Source: Spirochaetia bacterium (lineage in GTDB: Bacteria; Spirochaetota; Spirochaetia; Treponematales; Breznakiellaceae). Taken from it: 10,702 nt of DNA. Under the pieces are notes generated by a model. The model had not been told where the DNA came from. It made no database searches and saw only the letters and a program-made list of their open reading frames with translations. Shown here piece by piece: positions 1-6,307 of this stretch; position 1 is the stretch's first letter; every line of letters starts with the position of its first letter. The stretch lies in NCBI GenBank assembly GCA_025997675.1, contig BNUX01000094.1, forward strand, positions 1 through 10,702. Direction: 5' to 3'. A program made the position numbers and the translations under genes.

Positions 1-1
1 T

Positions 2-982
2 TCCGCAGAAATAATAATCAACAGTCTTCCGGTGTGCAGCGAACGGGGATTGAGTTACGCTACCTTTACCCTGCTTGACATAAAACATTCAGGCGGAACC
101 AGTTGCGCCTTTGAAATATTGGAATACGATAATCCCCCTGCGATTATGGTGCATGAGGGACAACCGGTAAAACTGGAAAAGGATACCATTCCCATCAAAC
201 GGAAAAATAAGAAAACAGGCCCGGAAACGGAGGTCGTTTTCTTCTCCTCATGGAAAGCATTTCCCGGTGACCGGATTGTCTTTTTTTCAGATGGGGTTAC
301 CCAAGCGGGGATGGGATCCGATGACTACCCATCGGGCTGGGGAATAGAGAACGCATCAAACTATATTCTTAACCAAATAAAAACCAACCCTCGTATAAGC
401 GCCAGGGACCTTTCGAAAAATGTGGTAACCGAAGCAGAGAGCAAGGACCTAAAGGGCGCCAAAGACGACATCACCTGCGGCGTGGTGTATTTCCGGGAGC
501 CCCGGGATTTGTTGGTTTTTACCGGGCCGCCCTATCACCCGGAAGGGGATGCTGAAATCGCACAAACCGTGGCGTCATTTAAGGGCAGAAAAATTATTTC
601 CGGTGGTACCAGCGCACAGATAATTTCACGGGAACTAGGTTTGCAAATCGAACGGGGCGAAACCCTGCCCGGCGGGCCGCCCTTATCAGAAATGGAAGGG
701 ATAGACATGGTGTGCGAAGGCATACTAACCCTGGGCGCCGCAGCAGAATTATTAGCGGAAAATAATTTTTCTAAATACAGAAGGGAAACCCCGGCGCTGC
801 GCATGACGGAATATTTACTGAACAGCGACCGGATTGTTTTTATCGTCGGTACAAAGATTAACGAAGCCCACCAGGACCCGACAATGCCGGAAGAACTTGG
901 GATTCGCAGGAACGTTGTTAAAAAGATTGCGGGTCTGCTTGAGGAGACGTACCTTAAAGAGGTGCATGTTCAATACGTTTAG
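2..982 (+). CDS. SpoIIE/PP2C-family serine phosphatase with C-terminal extension (5' end outside window)
   Basis: The frame is open to the left edge, so the gene begins outside the window; a GTG at 32 lies inside the domain (the residues before it, ...INSLP, fit the fold) and is not taken as the start. The visible part is the second half of a SpoIIE-type PP2C domain: the metal-binding motif FSDGVTQAG (Asp codon at 290-292) and the closing AKDDITCGVV motif (Asp pair at 464-469) are both intact, so an active Mn/Mg-dependent phosphatase is expected. From about nt 510 a further ~155 residues form a separate C-terminal domain with the motifs FTGPPYHPEGD and ISGGTSAQI that I cannot assign to a named fold. 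From family knowledge, SpoIIE proteins with such an extension are often encoded beside [FeFe]-hydrogenase genes in clostridia and Thermotogales; whether that holds here lies outside the window. The 3' end overlaps fdhD on the other strand by 29 bp. Confidence 0.85.
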   Translation, partial: SAEIIINSLPVCSERGLSYATFTLLDIKHSGGTSCAFEILEYDNPPAIMVHEGQPVKLEKDTIPIKRKNKKTGPETEVVFFSSWKAFPGDRIVFFSDGVTQAGMGSDDYPSGWGIENASNYILNQIKTNPRISARDLSKNVVTEAESKDLKGAKDDITCGVVYFREPRDLLVFTGPPYHPEGDAEIAQTVASFKGRKIISGGTSAQIISRELGLQIERGETLPGGPPLSEMEGIDMVCEGILTLGAAAELLAENNFSKYRRETPALRMTEYLLNSDRIVFIVGTKINEAHQDPTMPEELGIRRNVVKKIAGLLEETYLKEVHVQYV

Positions 983-1670
983 CGTGGGTATACACATTCA
1001 TGTTGCCGCTCTTTATGCACCCGGCCAGTGTCACCCCGGCCGCCTCCGCCCGTTGTACCGCCCCGGCGCTCACCGCCCCGTTGCAGAGCACCATTTTTAT
1101 TCCCGTGGGTTCGATCATGGCGAACATATCATCCGCCAGGCGGCTGCTTACCAATAACGCCTTACCAGAGGGATCAAGGCCCTCCAGAACTATCTTTCCA
1201 ATTATTTTTGCCAGGGCATTCCGGCGGGACACATCTTCCGCAAGCATCAGTATCTGTGTGCCGTCTATCACCGCCATTGCGTGGGCCGCCCCGGTGGACT
1301 GATACAGCGCACACCGGGCGTTAAAAGTTTCCCAGACCGCGTATATATCCTTAGGTGAAAGGGTAATAGCCTCCATCGGATCCTCCGCAATCGCAGTAAT
1401 ACTGTTTTTGTCATTTTTTCGCAGGGCCAAAGAAACGGTCCCCGCTCTTTTATCGGTAGCTATGGACCCTAAATCGTTTCTATCCCGAAGATATCCTCGT
1501 GTAAAAGCCCAGCCCGCAGCCAACGCTTCCAGATCCGCCGGGCTGCACGAAACGGTAGTAATCAATAAATTGTTGGCAAACAAGGACCACGTCTCTTCCC
1601 GAATTACCCGGTCAGTTATAGCAGTACGCCCCGCTGCGTTTATGCGGATAATCTGCCGCTCTTCCCACAT
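954..1670 (-). CDS. fdhD: Formate dehydrogenase accessory sulfurtransferase FdhD
   Basis: FdhD passes sulfur from a cysteine desulfurase to the molybdenum/tungsten-bis-MGD cofactor of formate dehydrogenase, the first enzyme of the methyl branch. Family marks in the 238-residue product are EDVSRRNALAKIIG at 145-158 (the EDVGRHNALDK motif), the STGAAHA turn near 125-131, and the C-terminal GNMNVYTHAKRI near 222-233. The usual CxxC loop is reduced to one cysteine (Cys120, in ARCALYQS), a pattern also seen in other family members. I place the start at the ATG ending at 1670 because GGAG lies 8 nt upstream. An in-frame ATG at 1721 would add 17 hydrophobic residues, has only a badly spaced GAGG, and falls inside the terminator stem upstream. 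The gene follows folD after an 80-bp gap holding that terminator, so expression probably depends on read-through. No formate dehydrogenase structural gene is in the window. Confidence 0.9.
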   Translation of the reverse strand: MWEERQIIRINAAGRTAITDRVIREETWSLFANNLLITTVSCSPADLEALAAGWAFTRGYLRDRNDLGSIATDKRAGTVSLALRKNDKNSITAIAEDPMEAITLSPKDIYAVWETFNARCALYQSTGAAHAMAVIDGTQILMLAEDVSRRNALAKIIGKIVLEGLDPSGKALLVSSRLADDMFAMIEPTGIKMVLCNGAVSAGAVQRAEAAGVTLAGCIKSGNMNVYTHAKRIEHAPL

Positions 1671-1682
1671 GAAGTCCACTCC

Positions 1683-1724
1683 AAACAAAAAAGCTATGGC
1701 CCCCGCCGAAACGATGACCATAGC
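1683..1724 (-). terminator. Intrinsic terminator/attenuator between folD and fdhD
   Basis: On the minus strand, GCTATGG (1718-1724) pairs perfectly with CCATAGC (1693-1699) across an 18-nt loop, with further wobble pairs on both sides, and is followed at once by TTTTTTGTTT. It lies 27 nt after the folD stop and just before the fdhD ribosome binding site. It should end much of the transcription after folD and leave fdhD at a lower level. Confidence 0.7.
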
Positions 1725-1750
1725 CTCATTACCCTAAACTAAAACAGCGC

Positions 1751-2632
1751 CTATGCGTTCGCTCTCTTAGCCGCTTCTACCACGTGGGCCACCAGAATAG
1801 CATTGGTAACTGAACCAACGCCGCCCGGCACCGGGCTAAGCCCCGCAACAACGGGCTCAACTTCGTCGAACTTCACATCCCCAACGGTCGATTTCCAGCT
1901 CTTGTCCTCAACGGCGGGCTTCGGAACCGGGTTGGGGTTAACGCCCACATCGATCACGTACTGGCCCGCTTTGAAGCTGTCCTTGCCGACGCTCAGGGCA
2001 CGGCCCATTGCCACTACCACAATGTCCGCCGCCTTAACGGTCTCAGGCAGGTTCGCCGTCTTGGAATGGCAGATCGTTACGGTGCCGTTCCTCTTCAGGA
2101 GCAGCATGGACACCGGCTTCCCGATAACCGTACTGCGTCCCAGCACCACCACCTTCTTTCCGGAGGGGTCAATCTTGTAATGATCCAGGATGTGCATGAC
2201 CGAGTCGGCGGTACAGGGGGGGAAGCCCTTGCCGGAATCCGAATAGATTCCCGCCTGGCTGCCGTCGGTAATGCCGTCCATATCCTTTGCCGGGAGGATG
2301 GCGCCGCAGGCCGCATTGTCATCAATGTGCTTGGGCAGGGGGCGGAAGAGCAGAATGCCGTGTACGCCCTTGTCATCATTCGCCGATTTGATAGTCGCAA
2401 TCAGCTTGTCCTGGGTGACGTCTTCGGGGAGCTCGTAGACTTTTACCGCCGCGCCCACTTCTTCGCACCGTTTGGTGGCGCCCTTTTCATAGGAAAGATC
2501 CGGGCCCTTCGCGCCAACGCGGATGATCCCCAGGGTCGGGGTAACACCCTTCGCCTTGAGGGCCGCAACATCAATTTTCAGCTGCTCGCCTATCGCGTCG
2601 GCAACTGCTTTTCCTTCTAATCTCTGTGCCAT
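1751..2632 (-). CDS. folD: Methylene-THF dehydrogenase FolD, variant lacking cyclohydrolase residues
   Basis: Cytoplasmic FolD of 293 residues, the usual length. It interconverts 5,10-methenyl- and 5,10-methylene-THF with NAD(P)H. The C-terminal dinucleotide-binding motif GRSTVIGKP is at 165-173, the folate-site KDMDG motif at 116-120, and the closing PVPGGVGSVT is near 265-275. The N-terminal catalytic motif is unusual: in bifunctional FolD it is YxxxK, here it is Y48-E-K-G-A52-T-K54, so alanine sits where the catalytic lysine belongs. The conserved Q of the QLPLP motif is also changed (LLFRPLP, Phe96). From established work on human MTHFD1, these lysine and glutamine positions (K56, Q100) are needed for cyclohydrolase activity. 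A dehydrogenase-only role fits the separate cyclohydrolase gene fchA ending 10 bp upstream. Start ATG preceded by AAGAGG, with the binding site running into the fchA stop, so translational coupling is likely. Confidence 0.95.
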   Translation of the reverse strand: MAQRLEGKAVADAIGEQLKIDVAALKAKGVTPTLGIIRVGAKGPDLSYEKGATKRCEEVGAAVKVYELPEDVTQDKLIATIKSANDDKGVHGILLFRPLPKHIDDNAACGAILPAKDMDGITDGSQAGIYSDSGKGFPPCTADSVMHILDHYKIDPSGKKVVVLGRSTVIGKPVSMLLLKRNGTVTICHSKTANLPETVKAADIVVVAMGRALSVGKDSFKAGQYVIDVGVNPNPVPKPAVEDKSWKSTVGDVKFDEVEPVVAGLSPVPGGVGSVTNAILVAHVVEAAKRANA

Positions 2633-2642
2633 GGTATACCTC

Positions 2643-3272
2643 TTATTTTAGTCGGTCTTTAACGCTCTTGAATATCTTATCCGCAAGCGGCTCGTACTCC
2701 GCAAGCAATGCGTTAGCCTCGCGGTTTACTTGCTCCGCGTAGGGCTTGTCCGTCATTGCGGCGGTGTTAATAAACACATTAAGGCTGGCTCCGGTGAGGG
2801 CGGCTTTGCAAAAAAGCACCCCAACCCCGGCGTCACTGATGGCCAAACTACTGCCCTTGGCGGCAAACTCTTCAATAACCTTGATAGCCTCGCCGCATTT
2901 CCTCATGATATCCATGGGTACCGAGCAGGCCACTTTCAACGCCGCTTCCATAACCTTGGTCTTCTCCGCCTTCTCCGCCTCGGTTTCCTTGGGCAGGCCA
3001 TAGGCCTTGGCCAAGGGCGCGAAAGCTTCCGCATCCCGTTGAACCAGGGTTAAGAAGTCCCCCTGAATCTTGTCGGACGCCTTCTTCAGACGGATAATAT
3101 CCGCTTCCACATCGGCGTATTTTTTCTTGCCCACCGTGAGGGAGCCCACCATGTTTCCCAGTGCAGCCCCGATGGCCCCCACCAAAGCGGAAGCGCCGCC
3201 GCCGCCGGGTACAGGCTCTTTGCTCGCCAGGACACTTACAAAATCTACGCAGCTTTTTTCAGCAAAACCCAT
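2643..3272 (-). CDS. fchA: Methenyl-THF cyclohydrolase / formimino-THF cyclodeaminase family FchA
   Basis: A 209-residue protein of the formiminotransferase-cyclodeaminase C-terminal family, a small all-helical cytoplasmic enzyme. Diagnostic features are the glycine-rich folate loop PVPGGGGASALVGAIG (20-35), RDAEAF near 79-84, and SDAGVGVLFCKAAL followed by NVFINT (about 146-170). In acetogens such stand-alone proteins act as 5,10-methenyl-THF cyclohydrolase, between Fhs and FolD. The position here, between fhs and folD in a methyl-branch operon, and the absence of any histidine-degradation gene, support that role over formimino-THF deamination. The ATG at 3272 has AAGGAAG 6 nt upstream. The stop is 10 bp from folD. 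A terminator-like hairpin lies upstream, so levels are probably lower than those of fhs. Confidence 0.93.
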   Translation of the reverse strand: MGFAEKSCVDFVSVLASKEPVPGGGGASALVGAIGAALGNMVGSLTVGKKKYADVEADIIRLKKASDKIQGDFLTLVQRDAEAFAPLAKAYGLPKETEAEKAEKTKVMEAALKVACSVPMDIMRKCGEAIKVIEEFAAKGSSLAISDAGVGVLFCKAALTGASLNVFINTAAMTDKPYAEQVNREANALLAEYEPLADKIFKSVKDRLK

Positions 3273-3296
3273 TCTTCACTTCCTTATAAAGCATAA

Positions 3297-3332
3297 AACA
3301 ACGGGTAATGAGAAACCCCATTACCCGTTGTT
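3297..3332 (-). terminator. Terminator-like hairpin between fhs and fchA
   Basis: A perfect 14-bp inverted repeat, AACAACGGGTAATG at 3297-3310 and its exact complement at 3319-3332, encloses an 8-nt loop. It starts 15 nt after the fhs stop. On the minus strand the stem ends in GTTGTTTTATGCTTTAT, a moderately U-rich tail, then the fchA ribosome binding site. Best read as a partial terminator or 3'-end stabiliser that keeps fhs message above fchA-folD. Confidence 0.7.
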
Positions 3333-3346
3333 CGCTGTTGCTTGGA

Positions 3347-5080
3347 TTAGAACAGACCGGCAATCTTCCCGGTGTTGTCCACGTCGATCTTCTCGGCGGA
3401 GGGCACAGGCGGGAGGCCGGGCATGGTCATGATCTCACCGGTGAGGGCCACAATGAAGCCGGCGCCGTTGGAAATCTTGATGTTACGAACCGTGAGGGTC
3501 CAGCCCTTCGGCGCGCCCTTGATGTTGGGATCGTCGGTGAAGCTGTATTGGGTCTTCGCCATGCAAATCGGCACCTTGTCCATGCCGAGTTTTTCAAGCT
3601 GGGCAATCTGCTTCTGGGCCGAGGGCAGGATGTTCACATTGTCCGCATGGTAGATCTTCTTGGCGATGGCCTCGATCTTGTCTTTGATCGAGGCTTTTTC
3701 GTCATAGCTGAAGGTGAACTGGTTCGGCTGTTCGGCGAGCCTGACCACTTCTTCGGCCAGTTTCTTGCCGCCTTCGCCGCCCTTTGCCCATACTTCGGAC
3801 AGGGCTACGTTGACGCCGAGCTTCTTGCATTCATCTTCCACCAGTTTCAGTTCTTCCGGGGTATCAAGCGGGAATGCGTTGATAGCGACCACTGCCGGCA
3901 GCTTGTACACTTCTTTGATGTTGTTCACGTGCTGGAGCAGGTTCGGGAGACCCTTCTTGAGGGCTTCAATATTCGGCTTGTTCAAGTCGGCCTTGGCAAC
4001 GCCGCCGTGGGACTTGAGGGCTCGGACGGTTGCAACGATAACCACCGCATTGGGTTTCAGGCCCGCAAACCGGCATTTAATGTCGAGGAATTTTTCCGCG
4101 CCGAGGTCCGCGCCGAAACCGCCTTCGGTAACCACATAGTCACCCATCTTGAGGGCAAGCCGGGTAGCCATGATGGAGTTACAGCCGTGGGCGATGTTAG
4201 CGAAAGGTCCGCCGTGGATGAACGCCGGGGTACCTTCCAGGGTCTGTACCAGGTTCGGCTTGAGGGCATCCTTGAGCAGGGCAGCCATGGCGCCCTGGGC
4301 ATTGAGCTGACCGGCGGTAACGGGTTTTTCGCTGCCGTCCGACTGCTTGCCATAGGTGTAACCGACGATGATCTTCGCACAGCGGGCTTTGAGGTCGTCA
4401 ATGTCTTTGGAAAGGCAGAGGATAGCCATGACTTCGGAAGCCACGGTGATATCAAACCAGTCTTCACGGGAGGCGCCGTTGGCCTTGCCGCCGAGACCGT
4501 CTACGATGAAGCGGAGCTGCCTGTCGTTCATGTCCACGCAGCGGTGCCAGATGATCTTGCGGGGGTCGATGTTGCACTTGTTGCCCTGATAGATGTGGTT
4601 ATCGATCATGGCAGCGAGGAGGTTATTCGCCGCGCCGATGGCATGGAAGTCACCGGTAAAGTGGAGGTTGATGTCTTCCATAGGGATGACCTGTGCCCAG
4701 CCACCGCCTGCCGCGCCGCCCTTGACGCCGAATACCGGGCCCAGGGAGGGTTCGCGCAGAGCCACAACGACTTTCTTGCCAAGCTTGGCGAGACCGTCGG
4801 AAACGCCGACCGTGGTGGTGGTCTTGCCTTCGCCCGCCGGGGTGGGGGTGATGGCCGTTACCAGGATGAGCTTGCCGTCGGGCTTGTTCTTCAGCTCGTT
4901 GTTCAGGTAGTTATAGTCAATCTTGGCTTTGTATTTGCCATATTGCTCGATATACTTGTCAGGGATGTCCAATTTCGCGGCGATTTCTTTAATATCGTAC
5001 GCATGTTCGGGATAAACCGCCTGGGCGATTTCAATGTCGGAACCGGGGAATTTCTTCACCGCATCTGAACCTTTAGCCAT
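3347..5080 (-). CDS. fhs: Formate--tetrahydrofolate ligase (10-formyl-THF synthetase)
   Basis: This cytoplasmic enzyme joins formate to tetrahydrofolate using ATP, the committing step of the methyl branch. The 577-residue product matches the family along its whole length: P-loop [13 protein letters not shown] at 78-90, [10 protein letters not shown] at 109-118, [12 protein letters not shown] at 133-144, then [30 protein letters not shown] and the C-terminal [13 protein letters not shown]. It is about 20 residues longer than the Moorella enzyme (559), mainly through a short N-terminal extension ([20 protein letters not shown]) and a small insert at [12 protein letters not shown]. The start ATG has GAGGAG 8 nt upstream. 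The gene sits between metF and fchA, with an RNA hairpin on either side, which suggests its message is set apart in abundance or stability. The functional call is very secure. Confidence 0.98.
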   Translation of the reverse strand: MAKGSDAVKKFPGSDIEIAQAVYPEHAYDIKEIAAKLDIPDKYIEQYGKYKAKIDYNYLNNELKNKPDGKLILVTAITPTPAGEGKTTTTVGVSDGLAKLGKKVVVALREPSLGPVFGVKGGAAGGGWAQVIPMEDINLHFTGDFHAIGAANNLLAAMIDNHIYQGNKCNIDPRKIIWHRCVDMNDRQLRFIVDGLGGKANGASREDWFDITVASEVMAILCLSKDIDDLKARCAKIIVGYTYGKQSDGSEKPVTAGQLNAQGAMAALLKDALKPNLVQTLEGTPAFIHGGPFANIAHGCNSIMATRLALKMGDYVVTEGGFGADLGAEKFLDIKCRFAGLKPNAVVIVATVRALKSHGGVAKADLNKPNIEALKKGLPNLLQHVNNIKEVYKLPAVVAINAFPLDTPEELKLVEDECKKLGVNVALSEVWAKGGEGGKKLAEEVVRLAEQPNQFTFSYDEKASIKDKIEAIAKKIYHADNVNILPSAQKQIAQLEKLGMDKVPICMAKTQYSFTDDPNIKGAPKGWTLTVRNIKISNGAGFIVALTGEIMTMPGLPPVPSAEKIDVDNTGKIAGLF

Positions 5081-5155
5081 AATTCTGTCTCCTCAATAGG
5101 GGATTTGTACTAGTAATACCACGTCAACGACGCGGTCCTTTAACAAATGCAATAC

Positions 5156-5206
5156 AGGAAGGGGGGACCCCCCGGAGCTGTTCCCCGGTATCAGTCCCCC
5201 GTTCCT
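5156..5206 (-). promoter_or_regulatory. Large GC-rich intercistronic hairpin between metF and fhs
   Basis: Arms AGGAA-G-GGGGGAC (5156-5168) and GTCCCCC-G-TTCCT (5194-5206) pair with 12 of 13 matches around a 25-nt GC-rich loop. The stem begins at the base next to the metF stop codon. No U-run follows on the minus strand, so it is not a standard terminator. A 3'-stabilising or processing element between metF and fhs is the likeliest role. The arm GGGGGGACCCCCC at 5161-5173 can also fold on itself, giving a competing structure. Confidence 0.55.
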
Positions 5207-6154
5207 TTACTTACAGAGCGCTTTGAGGTCGCCGTCGTGAACGATCTGGGCAACTTTTTCCGCTTTGTTGAGCGCATAGAAGTGCACGCCCTGAAGGTCG
5301 GTCTTCAGATACTGCTTCACTTCGTTGATGGTGTATTCCATGCCGTACTTCTCGAGTTCCGCCGCATACTTCTTCTCCAGGGCCTTGTACTGGTTCTGGA
5401 CATCTTCGGAAGCGGTCTTGGGCGGGGGCGGGGGCGGGCTGTATTGGCCGACAATGCGGGACAGTTCCACGGGGATACAACCGGGGATGGTCATGTCGAT
5501 GGCGTTCCGGCGGTTAAGGATCGGCATAATACCGATGACAATCGGAATGGTAACACCGGCCTTCCGGGCCATGGCAATCCACTTCTCATAGGCAACCACA
5601 TCATGGCAGGTCTGGCACATAATGAGCTCGGCGCCCGCATCCTGTTTCATCTTGAGGTATTTGATGTCGCTTTCAAGGCTGGGGGCCAGGAGGTGCCGTT
5701 CGGGATAACCCGCGCCGGCGAGGCACACATTGGGGAATTCCTTGTGCAAGAACTTGATAAGCTCGTTGGCATGCTGGAATTCGCCGTCGGTGGAGGTCTT
5801 GATGTCGCCGGTGGCGGGGTCTTTCTGGAAGTCACCGCGCATGGCAAGGCCGTTATCAACACCCATGTCCACATATTCCTGGAAAATCCCCTTCAACTGC
5901 GCAGAGGTTTTACCAATAACGGTAAAGTGGGTCACACAGTTCACCTTGTGGTCAACGATGTACTTGCAAATCGCCTTGGATTCGCCGACGTTGGTGCCCA
6001 TGGCGCCATAGGTGCAGCTAATGAAATCCGGGTCCAATTTGAATAATTGATCCAACTCTTTTTGCAGCTTGGGAACACCATCGGCCTCTTTAGGGGGGAA
6101 CACCTCAAAAGAGAATGTCTTTTTCTTTTTCAGAAGGTCTGAAACTTTCGCCAT
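5207..6154 (-). CDS. metF: Methylenetetrahydrofolate reductase, variant with CxxCH motif and polyproline insert
   Basis: MetF reduces 5,10-methylene-THF to 5-methyl-THF on FAD, giving the methyl group that enters acetyl-CoA synthesis. The 315-residue protein shows the family motifs in order: FSFEVFPPKE (15-23), CTYGAMGTN (47-55), VTHFTVIG (74-81), LAMRGDF (103-109), AGYPERH (148-154), MKQDAGAELI (169-178) and C-terminal GVHFYALNKAE (289-299). Two departures stand out. The flavin-site motif normally TQxFFD reads CQTCHD (180-185), and a stretch of roughly 30 residues starting with six prolines (240-245) is inserted before the last strand; E. coli MetF has 296 residues. No metV partner gene, common beside acetogen metF, is nearby. 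AAGGAG lies 6 nt before the ATG. A separate promoter may lie in the 153-bp gap after cooC. Confidence 0.94.
   Translation of the reverse strand: MAKVSDLLKKKKTFSFEVFPPKEADGVPKLQKELDQLFKLDPDFISCTYGAMGTNVGESKAICKYIVDHKVNCVTHFTVIGKTSAQLKGIFQEYVDMGVDNGLAMRGDFQKDPATGDIKTSTDGEFQHANELIKFLHKEFPNVCLAGAGYPERHLLAPSLESDIKYLKMKQDAGAELIMCQTCHDVVAYEKWIAMARKAGVTIPIVIGIMPILNRRNAIDMTIPGCIPVELSRIVGQYSPPPPPPKTASEDVQNQYKALEKKYAAELEKYGMEYTINEVKQYLKTDLQGVHFYALNKAEKVAQIVHDGDLKALCK
5420..5438 (+). other. G-quadruplex-forming motif inside metF
   Basis: Four G-runs of 3, 5, 5 and 3 separated by single C's lie on the plus strand, the template strand of metF. They encode the Pro240-245 run as alternating CCG and CCC codons. 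The spacing meets the usual quadruplex rule; whether it folds in the cell is not known from sequence. Confidence 0.5.
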
Positions 6155-6215
6155 TTACGTCTCCTTAAAAACATGCTTTCATAACAGGAAAAAAATCCCG
6201 TTGTTGACTAAAATT

Positions 6216-6252
6216 GTTATATATATTAGATATCATTCCGATATATATAAAC
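6216..6252. repeat. AT-rich near-perfect inverted repeat upstream of metF
   Basis: GTTATATATAT (6216-6226) and ATATATATAAAC (6241-6252) are inverted copies with one extra A, around a 14-bp centre. The repeat lies in the 153-bp gap between cooC and metF, downstream of the candidate metF promoter. It could be an operator or a weak RNA hairpin; simple AT composition makes the match less telling than its length suggests. Confidence 0.35.
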
Positions 6253-6264
6253 ATTTATCAATTC

Positions 6265-6293
6265 ATGATGGAGGCAAAATGGGTATTTGTCAA
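6265..6293 (-). promoter_or_regulatory. Candidate internal promoter for metF and downstream genes
   Basis: A perfect -35, TTGACA (complement at 6288-6293), stands 17 bp from CATCAT (complement at 6265-6270), which matches the -10 consensus at four of six positions. It lies 15 bp past the cooC stop. If used, the metF message would have a leader of about 105 nt. A weaker alternative, TTGATA with AATGAT 18 bp on, lies further downstream. Confidence 0.45.
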
Positions 6294-6307
6294 GCGAAAT
6301 TTTCGTT

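Noticed and set aside
1671..1721. An upstream ATG at 1721 extending FdhD by 17 residues
   Set aside because: No properly spaced ribosome binding site, falls in the terminator stem, and adds a hydrophobic stretch foreign to this cytosolic family.
3308..5068. Long open frame of 586 codons opposite fhs, and a 299-codon one at 5147-6046 opposite metF
   Set aside because: Shadows of strongly codon-biased genes: no family resemblance, no ribosome binding site, and the opposite strand encodes certain enzymes.
5081..5155. Separate fhs promoter with extended -10 TGGTATTAC
   Set aside because: No -35 at a usable distance, and the -10 matches only four of six positions.
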